Shown here piece after piece: positions 1-8,306 of a stretch of 64,000 bases of DNA. How positions within the stretch are numbered: the first letter of the stretch is position 1; each line of letters starts with the position of its first letter. Under the pieces are notes generated by a model that was not told the DNA's origin, ran no database searches, and was given only the letters and a program-made list of their open reading frames with translations. The DNA lies in NCBI GenBank assembly GCA_905213895.1, contig CAJMKE010000011.1, forward strand, positions 36,003-100,002. The letters run 5' to 3'. The position numbers and the translations under genes are program-made. This DNA is from an uncultured Alistipes sp. Lineage in GTDB: Bacteria; Bacteroidota; Bacteroidia; Bacteroidales; Rikenellaceae.

Positions 1-742
1 CTTTTCGGGCGAAACGGTTTTCGTGTACAAAAGTCCGCATGTAATCGATTTCGTCGTGATGATGAAGTGTCTGTTCATGCTGGTGGTCGTTCTGCTCTAT
101 TCGCAGATTTACGTGCTGATATACCAGCGGCAGCAGGTCGAACTCGAAAACGAGCAGTTGAAAAACGAGAATCTTACGACACGGTACAATATGCTCGTAA
201 GCCAGATAAATCCGCATTTCTTCTTCAACTCGCTCAATTCGCTGTCGATGCTCGTCAGGGAGAAGGACGAGAAACGGGCTTTGGAGTATATCGAGCAGTT
301 GTCTTACACGTTCCGTTATATTACGCAGAACGGCAACAGCAATACTCTGGTTACGTTGGGCGACGAATTGAAGTTCGCGGAAGCGTATTGCTATCTGTTC
401 AAGATAAGATATGCCGACAAGATATTCTTCGACATAGACATCGACGAAGAGTATCTGGGCTGGCAGATACCTGCACTGTCGCTACAACCGCTGATAGGCA
501 ATGCCGTGAAGCACAACGCCATAACGACCAAGAATCCGTTCCGTGTGCGGATTTATGCGTCCGACGGCTGTCTGGTGGTCGCCAACGAACGCCGACCGAT
601 GCTCGAACCGCAGATAGGAACCGGCACGGGACTGAAAAACCTGAGCAGCCGCTACAAACTGATTCTCGGCAGGGACATAGAGATTGTCGCCGGCGAGAAG
701 GAGTTTTCCGTGAAACTGCCGTTACAAAAAATATCCGCATAA
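1..742 (+). CDS. LytS/YehU-type sensor histidine kinase, 5' end missing
   Basis: Partial gene: the frame is open to the left edge, so the true start lies outside the window and the GTG at 23 is not taken as the start. The visible part has one transmembrane segment (about nt 50-130), a short coiled linker, then the His_kinase (LytS-type) core with the SQINPHFFFNSLNSL H-box carrying the phospho-accepting His, and an HATPase region with NAVKHN and a GTGTGLKNL glycine box. The residue before the N-box Asn is Gly rather than the more usual Glu. The response regulator gene begins 6 bp after the stop, so the two form a two-component operon. Membrane kinase; the signal is unknown. Confidence 0.9.
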   Translation, partial: FSGETVFVYKSPHVIDFVVMMKCLFMLVVVLLYSQIYVLIYQRQQVELENEQLKNENLTTRYNMLVSQINPHFFFNSLNSLSMLVREKDEKRALEYIEQLSYTFRYITQNGNSNTLVTLGDELKFAEAYCYLFKIRYADKIFFDIDIDEEYLGWQIPALSLQPLIGNAVKHNAITTKNPFRVRIYASDGCLVVANERRPMLEPQIGTGTGLKNLSSRYKLILGRDIEIVAGEKEFSVKLPLQKISA

Positions 743-748
743 ATCGCC

Positions 749-1510
749 ATGAAAGTATTGATTATAGAGGATGAAACCGCAGCCGCGCAGAACCTTTGTT
801 CGATATTGCGGCAAATCGACAGCGGGATAGAGATTGTTGATACCCTCGATACGGTAACCGACAGTGTCGAGTGGTTCGGGAGCAATCCCGCGCCCGATTT
901 GGTGTTTATGGACATACATCTGTCCGACGGCGAATCTTTCCGCATATTCGACAGTGTCGAAATCGGCTCCCCGATAGTGTTCACCACGGCATACGACCAA
1001 TATGCGCTGGATGCGTTCAAGGTGAACAGCATCGACTATCTGCTGAAACCCATAAGCGAGCGCGAGGTCGTGCGGGCGTTGAACAAATGGAAGACGCTGA
1101 CGAGCAGCGACCGCAAGGAGTACAATGCACGGGTTTCGGATATGGCTCAACAGCGGAGGTCGGGCAAACCGGTGTTCCTCGTCCGGTTCAGAGACCGGAT
1201 AATCCCGCTCGGATGCGACGACATAGCGTTCTTCTATACGTCGAACGAGCGTGTGTCGGCATATACTTTCGGCGGAGAACACTACCCTGTCGAACATACT
1301 TTGGAGAGTCTGTCGGGAATCCTGCCTGCCGAAACGTTCTTCCGGGCGAACCGGCAGTTCATAGTTTCCAGAGCTGCAGTGAAGGATATAGCGGTGTGGT
1401 TCGGCAGTCGGCTGTCGCTGAATCTGACGGTCGACGCGCCTGAAAAGATAATCATTTCCAAGGCGCGTGTGCCGGAGTTCAAGACATGGCTTACCGATTC
1501 ACATGCGTAA
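749..1510 (+). CDS. LytTR-family response regulator
   Basis: A 253 aa protein with an N-terminal receiver domain (about 1-120) and a C-terminal LytTR DNA-binding domain (about 145-250). Receiver residues are visible: acidic pair ED at 7-8, phospho-acceptor Asp55 in MDIH, Thr80 in FTTAYD and Lys100 in LLKP. The LytTR part has the usual FFRANRQFIVS segment. It follows the kinase gene closely and is presumably its partner. Targets cannot be read from this window; the next gene downstream, an outer-membrane protein with its own promoter, is one possibility only. Confidence 0.93.
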   Translation: MKVLIIEDETAAAQNLCSILRQIDSGIEIVDTLDTVTDSVEWFGSNPAPDLVFMDIHLSDGESFRIFDSVEIGSPIVFTTAYDQYALDAFKVNSIDYLLKPISEREVVRALNKWKTLTSSDRKEYNARVSDMAQQRRSGKPVFLVRFRDRIIPLGCDDIAFFYTSNERVSAYTFGGEHYPVEHTLESLSGILPAETFFRANRQFIVSRAAVKDIAVWFGSRLSLNLTVDAPEKIIISKARVPEFKTWLTDSHA

Positions 1511-1577
1511 TGGGTCGGTTCACCCTGTAATTTAGTCGTTTCGCGGATTCCGGAAAACCTTGGGCGTCTATAATCGT

Positions 1578-1585
1578 TATTTTTG
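1578..1585 (+). promoter_or_regulatory. Bacteroidetes -7 box upstream of barrel gene
   Basis: TATTTTTG matches TAnnTTTG, the -7 element of Bacteroidetes primary sigma promoters. It lies 56 nt before the ATG at 1642. No good -33 TTTG was seen at the normal distance. Confidence 0.45.
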
Positions 1586-1641
1586 CAAAGCCTTTGAAAT
1601 CGGGCGTTATTTACTGCAACGGAGAATTTATAAAACAAGTA

Positions 1642-4600
1642 ATGAAGCGTATTTTTTTGTTTCTATTTTTGATGGCGGTCGCGATACCGTCGTATGCGCA
1701 GCAAAAAGGAAAGGTGTCGTTTTCCCTTGCCGACAGCAAGACAAAGGAGGGAATAATGGGAGCGGTCGTCGAGGTATACCCCACCGCTTCGCCCGACAAC
1801 AAGAAATACTATACCTCGGGAGCCGGCGGAGTCGTCGAAATATCGGGACTTCAATACGGAGCCTACACGCTGGTGGCGTCGTTCCTCGGATACGAAGACA
1901 CGAAGAAAGAGTTCAAACTCGCTTCGCCGTCGTACAATCTCGGTCGAGTGCCGATGTCCGAAAGCGCGACGAAGATTGAAACCGTCGTAAAGGAGGTGAA
2001 GTCGCTGCGCGCGTCGCAGAACGGCGATACGTTGAGTTACAACGCCGGAGCGTTCAAGGTGTCGAACGATGCCGACGTAGAGGGCTTGTTGAAGAAGATG
2101 CCGGGCATCACCATCAGCAACGGTTCGGTCGAGGCGCAGGGCGAGACCATCCAGAAAATATTCGTGGACGGCAAGGAGTTCTTCGGCGAGGACGTCAATA
2201 CCGCCATAAAGTCGCTGCCTGCGGAGGCGGTAGACCGCATCGAGGTATTCAACAAGTTGAGCGACCAGGCGGAGTTCTCCGGAATGGACGACGGCGAGGG
2301 CTACAAGGCGTTGAATATCGTTACGAAGACCAACATGCGTCAGGGACAGTTCGGAAAGATGTACGCCGGTTACGGCTACCAGCCCGAAACGGACGAAATC
2401 ACGTCGCATCATAAATATATGGTGGGCGGAAACGTGAATATCTTCAACGACGACAGCCGCATTTCGTTCATAGGACTGTTCAACAACATCAACCAGCAGA
2501 ACTTCTCGTTCGAGGATATTTTGGGCGTCAGCGGCGCGACCGGTGGCGGAGGAGGCGGACGCAACCGCGGCGTGGGCGAATACATGGTCCGCCAGCAGGA
2601 CGGCGTGGCTCTCGTCAATTCGATAGGACTCAACTACTCGGATGTGTGGGGACGCAAGAAGAATGTCAAATTCCAGGGCAGTTACTTCTTCAACAATACA
2701 AGTACGAAGAATCTCTCGACCAACGACACGTGGTACGAGGACCCTTCGCCTGCGGATACGCTCCATACCGAGGGGCGTTCCAGGATTACCAACAACAATC
2801 ACCGGTTGAATGCCCGTCTGGACTGGAAGATTTCGCGCAACCAGTCGCTCATGTCGCGTACCGGATTCAGTTATCAGGGATACGACCCGACCAAAACGAC
2901 GCTCGGATACCAGTACGGACAGAGCGGATTGCTGTATCAGGACGATTATTCGTCCAATGACTATTACGGAGTGAATTTTTCGGAATTCCTCCAATATCGC
3001 CTGAAACTCGGCAAGCCCGGTCGTACGATGACCGTGGACGGACGGTTCAACTATCGCGACAATCACAGCAAGCGGCATACGTCGTCCAACCAAGCCGCGG
3101 CACTGCCGAATACCGATGCGGGCTACAACGGCTATGTGGACGATATAGAGTCAGGAAACTGGCAGGCGATAAAGGACATCGCAGACATCTACGACCCGCT
3201 GCATCAATACGTGCATGCTCCTACGAGAGTGTTCAATATCCGAGGAAGTTTCGTGTACAACGAGCCTATCGCCCCGAATATGCATATGAGTTTCCAGTAC
3301 AGATTCTCCTACGACGACCAGGACAAGCGTCAGAACGCCTATTACACGGACGGTGATTTCAATATAACCGAGCCGAACGAGCAGATGACCAATTCGTACA
3401 AGAGCGGTTACTGGACGCACCGCATAGGTCCGGGTTTCAGATATTCGAAGAACAGGAATACGGTTATAGCCAATGTCTACTACCAGCGTTCGTCATTGGA
3501 CGGTCGGGTGATAGGCGGTCAGAGCGACGACATAAAGAAGTCGTTCAACGACGTAACCTATTTCGGAATGGTCAATTTCGCTTTCAACAAGGAGAACTCG
3601 ATTCGCATGTTCTTCCGCTCTGGTACGGACAATCCGTCGGTTACGCAGTTGCAGAACATCTTCGACGTATCGACGCCGCAATATCTGAGCGTCGGCAACA
3701 AGAATCTGAATCCTGCGTTTTCGCACAGAATCAATTTCCACTACATACACTCCAATATCGAAAAGGGACGCACGTTCATGTGGATGTTCATGATGCAGCA
3801 TCAGCAGAATTACATATCATCTTCGACATGGTATAATCGCGACGGCATCGACCTCCCTGCGAAATTCGGAGATATCGATATCCCTATGCGTGAAGACGGT
3901 ACGCCGTACAAGCCGCAACGAATAACCTCTTACGAGAATATGGACGGATACTGGTATCTGCGCACCCACGTAAGTCTCGGTTTGCCGCTGTCGTTCATGA
4001 AATGCAATCTGAATCTGATGGCGGGCGTGAACTACAATATCACGCCGTCCGCCATATATCAGTCGCTGGACGATATGATTGCCCATAAGTTTACGACCAA
4101 TTTCGCAAAGAACATCGGTTACGATGCGTCGGTAACGCTGGGCAGCAACATCTCGGAGAATATCGACTTCACATTCTCGTGGAACGGAACGTATAACCAG
4201 GCATGGAATACCGCTGCCGCCAACAAGGGCAAGAACAACTATTTCAGCCATACGGCGTCGGGAACGTTGAAATGGGTATTCTGGAAGGGATTCACGTTTA
4301 CGGCAAGTTGCTCGTATGTCCAGTATATCGGATTCACGTCCGACTACAACGAGAGTTACGTATTGTGCAACCTCTATCTCGGCAAGAAACTGTTCCGTAA
4401 CAACCGCGGCGAAATCCAAGTCGGCGTGAACGACGTGGCGAACCAGAATACGGCATTCGCGCGCAACACCGGTTCGGGATACACCCAGAACCTGACCAAC
4501 AGCGTTATCGGTCGTTATGTCTGCGTACAGTTCGTCTACAATCTGCGCCATTTCGGCAAGCGCGGCTCGAAGGATACGAAAGATTACGATATTCAGGAGT

Positions 4601-4674
4601 CCAAAGGCGGCGTGGGTATGAGCAATACCAACAGCGGAATGCGCTTCGGACCTCCTCCGGGCGGCAGAAGATAA
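1642..4674 (+). CDS. Large outer-membrane beta-barrel protein (TonB-receptor-like, with carboxypeptidase-regulatory-like domain)
   Basis: A 1010 aa protein starting with a signal peptide (MKRIFLFLFLMAVAIPSYAQ). The upstream in-frame ATG at 1594 would put 16 polar residues before the signal peptide and sits just after the -7 box, so 1642 is preferred. After the signal comes a CarboxypepD_reg-like beta-sandwich (about 20-100), a plug-like region (about 120-220, with VDGKEFFGED) and a long barrel rich in alternating aromatic residues. A Gly-rich loop (GGGGGGRNRG) lies near residue 310. It belongs to the OMP_b-brl family related to SusC/TonB-dependent receptors. No SusD-like partner follows, so the substrate is unknown. 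Confidence 0.85.
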   Translation: MKRIFLFLFLMAVAIPSYAQQKGKVSFSLADSKTKEGIMGAVVEVYPTASPDNKKYYTSGAGGVVEISGLQYGAYTLVASFLGYEDTKKEFKLASPSYNLGRVPMSESATKIETVVKEVKSLRASQNGDTLSYNAGAFKVSNDADVEGLLKKMPGITISNGSVEAQGETIQKIFVDGKEFFGEDVNTAIKSLPAEAVDRIEVFNKLSDQAEFSGMDDGEGYKALNIVTKTNMRQGQFGKMYAGYGYQPETDEITSHHKYMVGGNVNIFNDDSRISFIGLFNNINQQNFSFEDILGVSGATGGGGGGRNRGVGEYMVRQQDGVALVNSIGLNYSDVWGRKKNVKFQGSYFFNNTSTKNLSTNDTWYEDPSPADTLHTEGRSRITNNNHRLNARLDWKISRNQSLMSRTGFSYQGYDPTKTTLGYQYGQSGLLYQDDYSSNDYYGVNFSEFLQYRLKLGKPGRTMTVDGRFNYRDNHSKRHTSSNQAAALPNTDAGYNGYVDDIESGNWQAIKDIADIYDPLHQYVHAPTRVFNIRGSFVYNEPIAPNMHMSFQYRFSYDDQDKRQNAYYTDGDFNITEPNEQMTNSYKSGYWTHRIGPGFRYSKNRNTVIANVYYQRSSLDGRVIGGQSDDIKKSFNDVTYFGMVNFAFNKENSIRMFFRSGTDNPSVTQLQNIFDVSTPQYLSVGNKNLNPAFSHRINFHYIHSNIEKGRTFMWMFMMQHQQNYISSSTWYNRDGIDLPAKFGDIDIPMREDGTPYKPQRITSYENMDGYWYLRTHVSLGLPLSFMKCNLNLMAGVNYNITPSAIYQSLDDMIAHKFTTNFAKNIGYDASVTLGSNISENIDFTFSWNGTYNQAWNTAAANKGKNNYFSHTASGTLKWVFWKGFTFTASCSYVQYIGFTSDYNESYVLCNLYLGKKLFRNNRGEIQVGVNDVANQNTAFARNTGSGYTQNLTNSVIGRYVCVQFVYNLRHFGKRGSKDTKDYDIQESKGGVGMSNTNSGMRFGPPPGGRR

Positions 4675-4706
4675 CGGCAGACCGAACGGTTCGGATTATC
4701 GATAAT

Positions 4707-4740
4707 GACGGGAAGATTCACTATAAGGTCTTCCCGTCTT
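4707..4740 (+). terminator. Rho-independent terminator after barrel gene
   Basis: Stem GACGGGAAGA / TCTTCCCGTC with a 12 nt loop, followed by a short T-containing run. It separates the barrel gene from rubrerythrin. Confidence 0.7.
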
Positions 4741-4796
4741 ATCGTTTATGCACATCATTTGCCGTCTTAACCGCATAAACCGTAAATATCGATAAG

Positions 4797-5375
4797 ATGA
4801 AAAGTATCAAAGGAACCAAAACCGAGGAAAATCTGCTGAAAGCGTTCGCCGGCGAAAGTCAGGCGCGGAATCGTTATACGTTCTTCGCGGAAACGGCGAA
4901 GAAAGAGGGCTACGAACAGATAGCGGCTGTATTTCTGGAAACGGCGGAGCAGGAAAAGGAACATGCGAAAATATTCTTCAAACTTATGGAGGGCGGAAAG
5001 GCGACGATTTCGGATGCGACATATCCGTCGGGCATAATCTCGAATACCATGGACAATCTTCTGGCTGCCGCCGAAGGCGAGCGCGAGGAGTGGGACTTGT
5101 TATATCCTACTTTTGCGGACGTGGCGGAAAAAGAGGGATTTCCGGAGGTCGCCGCGGCTTTCAGAATGGTAACGAAAGTCGAGATAGAACATGAACAACG
5201 CTATCTGAAACTGTTGAGCCGCATGACGGACGGCGACTTTTTCCGCCGCGACGGCGAGATATGGTGGCAATGCCGGAATTGCGGATATGTGTGCAGGGCG
5301 AAAGACGCGCCGAAGATTTGCCCCGTGTGCCGCCATCCGCAGGCGTATTTCGAACCGAAGAAAGAGAATTATTAA
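4797..5375 (+). CDS. rbr: Rubrerythrin
   Basis: A 192 aa cytoplasmic peroxide-scavenging protein. The N-terminal ferritin-like four-helix domain (1-140) carries the diiron ligand motifs (GESQARNRY; AEQEKEHAKIF; VEIEHEQRY). The C-terminal rubredoxin-like domain (about 155-190) has two CxxC knuckles, CRNC and CPVC. Length and domain order are the usual ones. It reduces hydrogen peroxide with electrons from rubredoxin or NAD(P)H donors and is typical of anaerobes. It is flanked by terminators on both sides, so it is probably monocistronic. Confidence 0.96.
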   Translation: MKSIKGTKTEENLLKAFAGESQARNRYTFFAETAKKEGYEQIAAVFLETAEQEKEHAKIFFKLMEGGKATISDATYPSGIISNTMDNLLAAAEGEREEWDLLYPTFADVAEKEGFPEVAAAFRMVTKVEIEHEQRYLKLLSRMTDGDFFRRDGEIWWQCRNCGYVCRAKDAPKICPVCRHPQAYFEPKKENY

Positions 5376-5387
5376 GGAGTATGCCAA

Positions 5388-5413
5388 AAGAGCGACCTCA
5401 TCAGGTCGCTCTT
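5388..5413. terminator. Bidirectional terminator
   Basis: Perfect 11 bp stem AAGAGCGACCT / AGGTCGCTCTT around a 4 nt loop, located between the convergent rubrerythrin and Spy-like genes. Confidence 0.75.
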
Positions 5414-5439
5414 CTCCGCATTCTTATAATCTACTTAAC

Positions 5440-5886
5440 TTACTTGCGATACTGTACGACTTTGCGTGCCTCCTTGGCAATGCGGTCGTCGATGCGGTAG
5501 AGTTTCTCGATTTGCAGCGGTTCGAGCACCTCTGCGAAGATATAGATATAACGTTGTTTCAATGACGAAGTGTTGATAGTGTTGGACAATCTCGTCGCAA
5601 CCACTTTCAATGCGTTATCATTGGTCATCTCCTCCTTTTTGGTGCGTGCGATTTTGTTGTCCACCACTCTCGACATCTCCTTGCGGTATTCGCGGTATAC
5701 CGGTTCGAATTTGGCTGCCTGGGCATCGGTCAGTTTGAGTTCGTCTTTCAGCATGCCGAGACGGGTCTGCATCAACTGCTCCCTTTTCGCCTTGTCGGCA
5801 TCCGTCTGCGGTTTAGCCTGTGCGAAAACGTCCTGAACGAACATCGTTGCAATGATTGTGATTACAATCGAAATCATCTTTTTCAT
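5440..5886 (-). CDS. Periplasmic Spy/CpxP-like protein
   Basis: A 148 aa protein with a signal peptide (MKKMISIVITIIATMFVQDVFAQ). The mature part is helical and highly charged, with an LKLTDAQAAKFEPVYREY segment that resembles the LTxxQ repeats of Spy/CpxP periplasmic chaperones. It is the third gene of a sigma factor / membrane protein / periplasmic protein set, 41 bp after the second. In Bacteroidetes such proteins often follow ECF sigma factors; a role in sensing or relieving envelope stress is inferred from that context. Confidence 0.65.
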   Translation of the reverse strand: MKKMISIVITIIATMFVQDVFAQAKPQTDADKAKREQLMQTRLGMLKDELKLTDAQAAKFEPVYREYRKEMSRVVDNKIARTKKEEMTNDNALKVVATRLSNTINTSSLKQRYIYIFAEVLEPLQIEKLYRIDDRIAKEARKVVQYRK

Positions 5887-5927
5887 AGTGCTTAAAGTTT
5901 TGATTTAATAATAGGTTGAAAAGTTAT

Positions 5928-6239
5928 TTAAAGGTAATTTATATCTTCGGGATACTCTACGGCATCGCTCGATATTTCGTATATCAGTTCGTCGGAGGCA
6001 TTTTCCATCTGGGCTACCAGTTTGTCGAATTCGCTGTCGCCGCCATGCAGAAGTCCCGAATACGCCGCTATGCAAAACGCAAGACATGCTGCCGTTGCCG
6101 CCAGCGATACGGACCATCGCGATATTTTCCTGCCGGAACCGGATTCGCTCCCCGCCATTCGAATTGCGGCGCGGTTTGCCGATTTCGACTTCTCGAAGAA
6201 TCCGTCCGGAATGTTGTATGGCATCTGTTTCATAATCAT
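5928..6239 (-). CDS. Short single-pass membrane protein, candidate anti-sigma factor
   Basis: A 103 aa protein with an about 43-residue N-terminal polar part, one transmembrane segment (WSVSLAATAACLAFCIAAYS, about 43-62) and an about 40-residue acidic C-terminal tail. Its ATG overlaps the sigma factor stop (ATGA), so the two are translationally coupled. This is the position and topology of an anti-sigma factor, but there is no zinc-binding ASD/HxxxCxxC motif and it is very short. Function is inferred from context. Confidence 0.6.
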   Translation of the reverse strand: MIMKQMPYNIPDGFFEKSKSANRAAIRMAGSESGSGRKISRWSVSLAATAACLAFCIAAYSGLLHGGDSEFDKLVAQMENASDELIYEISSDAVEYPEDINYL

Positions 6240-6802
6240 ATCTCTATTGTCGTTACTTCTCTTTTTACTTTCTGTACGGCGTAGTGGTAATTCGCTTTAA
6301 GCGTCGATACGCTTTGTCCGGTTATTTTGGAAATCTGCTCGAACGGCATCTCGTCGTAGTAGCGCATGTTGAACACGAGTTTCTGCTTCATCGGCAGTGC
6401 GACTACCGCGCGTTGCAGTTTGACGGATATTTCGTCTGCCGACGGAGATATTTCGCCCTCGAAGTCCGCCGACAACCGCTCGCTCAAAGTGTCTGCCGAC
6501 GTGAAAAAGCCCCACCTCCGCCGACGGTTCAGATGCTTGATGCACAGATTCGTCGCTATCTTATATAACCAGCCAATCAAAGAACCTTCGCTGTCGCCGC
6601 GAAAACCGTGCACATTGGTGAACGCCGTTACGAACGTATCCTGCAATATGTCTTCCGCGTCTTCGTGCAATACGACTATGCGCCGTATGTGCCAGTACAG
6701 CCGTTCGCTGTACCGTCCGATGATTGCATCGAACGCTCCGGTCAAATCGCAACGCGATTTTATGGAATCCAATATGTCGGATATACTTTCGGTATTCCCC
6801 AT
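6236..6802 (-). CDS. RNA polymerase ECF sigma factor
   Basis: A 188 aa sigma-70 family protein. Region 2 (about 15-85, with EDAEDILQDTFVTAF and the WLYKIATN segment) and region 4 (about 130-185, with LPMKQKLVFNMRYYDEMPFEQI and a helix-turn-helix SVSTLKANYH) are present with a short linker, which is the ECF pattern. An in-frame TTG at 6844 exists, but the ATG at 6802 is preferred. It heads the sigma / membrane / Spy-like operon, 69 bp after capA. Confidence 0.92.
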   Translation of the reverse strand: MGNTESISDILDSIKSRCDLTGAFDAIIGRYSERLYWHIRRIVVLHEDAEDILQDTFVTAFTNVHGFRGDSEGSLIGWLYKIATNLCIKHLNRRRRWGFFTSADTLSERLSADFEGEISPSADEISVKLQRAVVALPMKQKLVFNMRYYDEMPFEQISKITGQSVSTLKANYHYAVQKVKREVTTIEI

Positions 6803-6871
6803 CGTTTGCAAGCGGTTTCGGTAAATAGATACGTTGTCGGGCAAAAGGTTAAAAACGGACGTCGAAAAATT

Positions 6872-7933
6872 TTACGGGACGATAATTCCGTCGGTGTCAG
6901 CCATGAACCTTTCGTATGACGGGCGTTGTACGGCGTCCATTTTCAATGTGTCGCCTATGCCGCGCGGTATGGCGGCGTAATCGGGCAGGCAAACCCATAC
7001 GGGAGTGCAGACGGACGAAAAAGAGAGGTCGTCGATATGCTTGACAATCTCGACCTCGGCGATTATTCCGCCGTCGCTGTAACGCCATCTCTGATTGGAT
7101 ATGAAATTGCCGAGGGAATAGAACGTTACCGCCGAATCCGAACATTCGCACGGCTGTACTACATGTGGGTGAGAGCCTATTATGACCGGAACTCCGTTGG
7201 CGTGCAGGAATGCCGCCAGTTCACGCTGGGCTGCGTTTTCGCGTCGCGAATACTCTTCGCCCCAGTGCATGAACGCAACCGTGCAGTCGGCAGTCGCGGC
7301 GCGCCTTATGTCCTCGCGTATGGCGGTCGTGTCTATTCGGTTTACGATTATTCCGTCGCCTGCGGAGTTTCCGTTGGTGCCGTAAGTGTAATTGAGCAGT
7401 GCTATGCGCATACCCTTGCGGTCGATGAACAGAGGGTTGTTGGCAAGGTAGTCGGTGCTGTCGGCAAATACTCCGGTGTGGGCGATTCCGCGCTCGTCGA
7501 GATGACGGATAGTCCGCATTACGCCGTCCGCTCCGTAATCCAGAGAATGGTTGTTAGCCAGCACGACGGCATCCGTACCCGCGTTTTTAAGGGCATCGGC
7601 TATGGCGACCGGCGAACGGAAGCGGGGATAGCCCGTGTACGGTCCGGTGTCGGACAGCGTGGTTTCGAGATTGGCAATGACGATATCCGCCCGTTTCAGA
7701 ATCGGGGCGACATACTTGAATGAATCGTTGAAATCGTATCCGTTATCTCTGTGCGCTCTCGATATTTGCGGCGTGTGAGCCATGACGTCGCCGATAAATG
7801 CGATTTTGACGCTCTGCCGTATGCTCGGAGCCGGTCTTTCGTCGTGCGGCGACGGCAGAACGCCTCGCAAAATACATATCGCAACGAATATTGCAGCCGT
7901 TATCGCGAATATTTTTATCGGACGGGAGAGCAT
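6872..7933 (-). CDS. capA: CapA-family (PGA_cap) metallophosphatase-like protein
   Basis: A 353 aa protein with an N-terminal membrane anchor (about 7-25) and a PGA_cap domain. The family motifs are visible: FIGDVM, NLETTLS, ANNHSLDYG, FMHWGEEYS and IGSHPHVVQ, which together form the two-metal calcineurin-like site. Homologues act in poly-gamma-glutamate or surface polymer synthesis, but no capB/capC genes are here, so the substrate is unknown. It starts 6 bp after the DUF4491 gene and is probably co-transcribed with it. Confidence 0.85.
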   Translation of the reverse strand: MLSRPIKIFAITAAIFVAICILRGVLPSPHDERPAPSIRQSVKIAFIGDVMAHTPQISRAHRDNGYDFNDSFKYVAPILKRADIVIANLETTLSDTGPYTGYPRFRSPVAIADALKNAGTDAVVLANNHSLDYGADGVMRTIRHLDERGIAHTGVFADSTDYLANNPLFIDRKGMRIALLNYTYGTNGNSAGDGIIVNRIDTTAIREDIRRAATADCTVAFMHWGEEYSRRENAAQRELAAFLHANGVPVIIGSHPHVVQPCECSDSAVTFYSLGNFISNQRWRYSDGGIIAEVEIVKHIDDLSFSSVCTPVWVCLPDYAAIPRGIGDTLKMDAVQRPSYERFMADTDGIIVP

Positions 7934-7939
7934 CGGAGA

Positions 7940-8230
7940 TTAACGTTTATCTTCACGCTTAGGAAACCACCCTTTCTCCACCCTCTTTCGCTGTTCGAAC
8001 AGTTCGCCGATACTCCAAAACGACGATGCGCCCCATACAGCCAGCAAGGTAGACCATAATACGTCGTCGACGAACAGCGAGCCTGCGACGGCGGCTATGC
8101 CCATAAGTAGAAATGCCCACCAGCATTTTACGCCGAAATAGTACTCGCCCTTTATGACGAGCGGATGGAATATGCCTATGACGACGAATGTCGCCACTCC
8201 TATTATAAGTCCTGTGAAATGTAGATGCAT
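7940..8230 (-). CDS. DUF4491-like small membrane protein
   Basis: A 96 aa protein with three predicted transmembrane segments (about 6-22, 37-54, 56-75), KGEYYFGVKCWWAF between the first two, and a charged C-terminus. It resembles DUF4491 proteins of Bacteroidetes, whose function is unknown. A TTG-started frame reaches 8257, but the -7 box at 8245-8252 lies inside that extension, so the ATG at 8230 is the real start. Confidence 0.75.
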   Translation of the reverse strand: MHLHFTGLIIGVATFVVIGIFHPLVIKGEYYFGVKCWWAFLLMGIAAVAGSLFVDDVLWSTLLAVWGASSFWSIGELFEQRKRVEKGWFPKREDKR

Positions 8231-8244
8231 ACCGTTATTTTTTG

Positions 8245-8252
8245 CAAATATA
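8245..8252 (-). promoter_or_regulatory. -7 box for DUF4491-capA operon
   Basis: The minus strand reads TATATTTG, a perfect TAnnTTTG. Its last base is 15 nt before the ATG at 8230, so the leader is very short. Confidence 0.55.
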
Positions 8253-8258
8253 AACAAA

Positions 8259-8284
8259 AAGGGCGATTCGTTGAAATCGCCCTT
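8259..8284 (-). terminator. Terminator after DcaP-like gene
   Basis: Perfect 10 bp stem AAGGGCGATT / AATCGCCCTT with a 6 nt loop. On the minus strand it is followed by a T-run (TTTTTGTTTA), so it terminates the porin gene. Confidence 0.75.
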
Positions 8285-8306
8285 GTGATTTATGCCGGTT
8301 CAGCCG

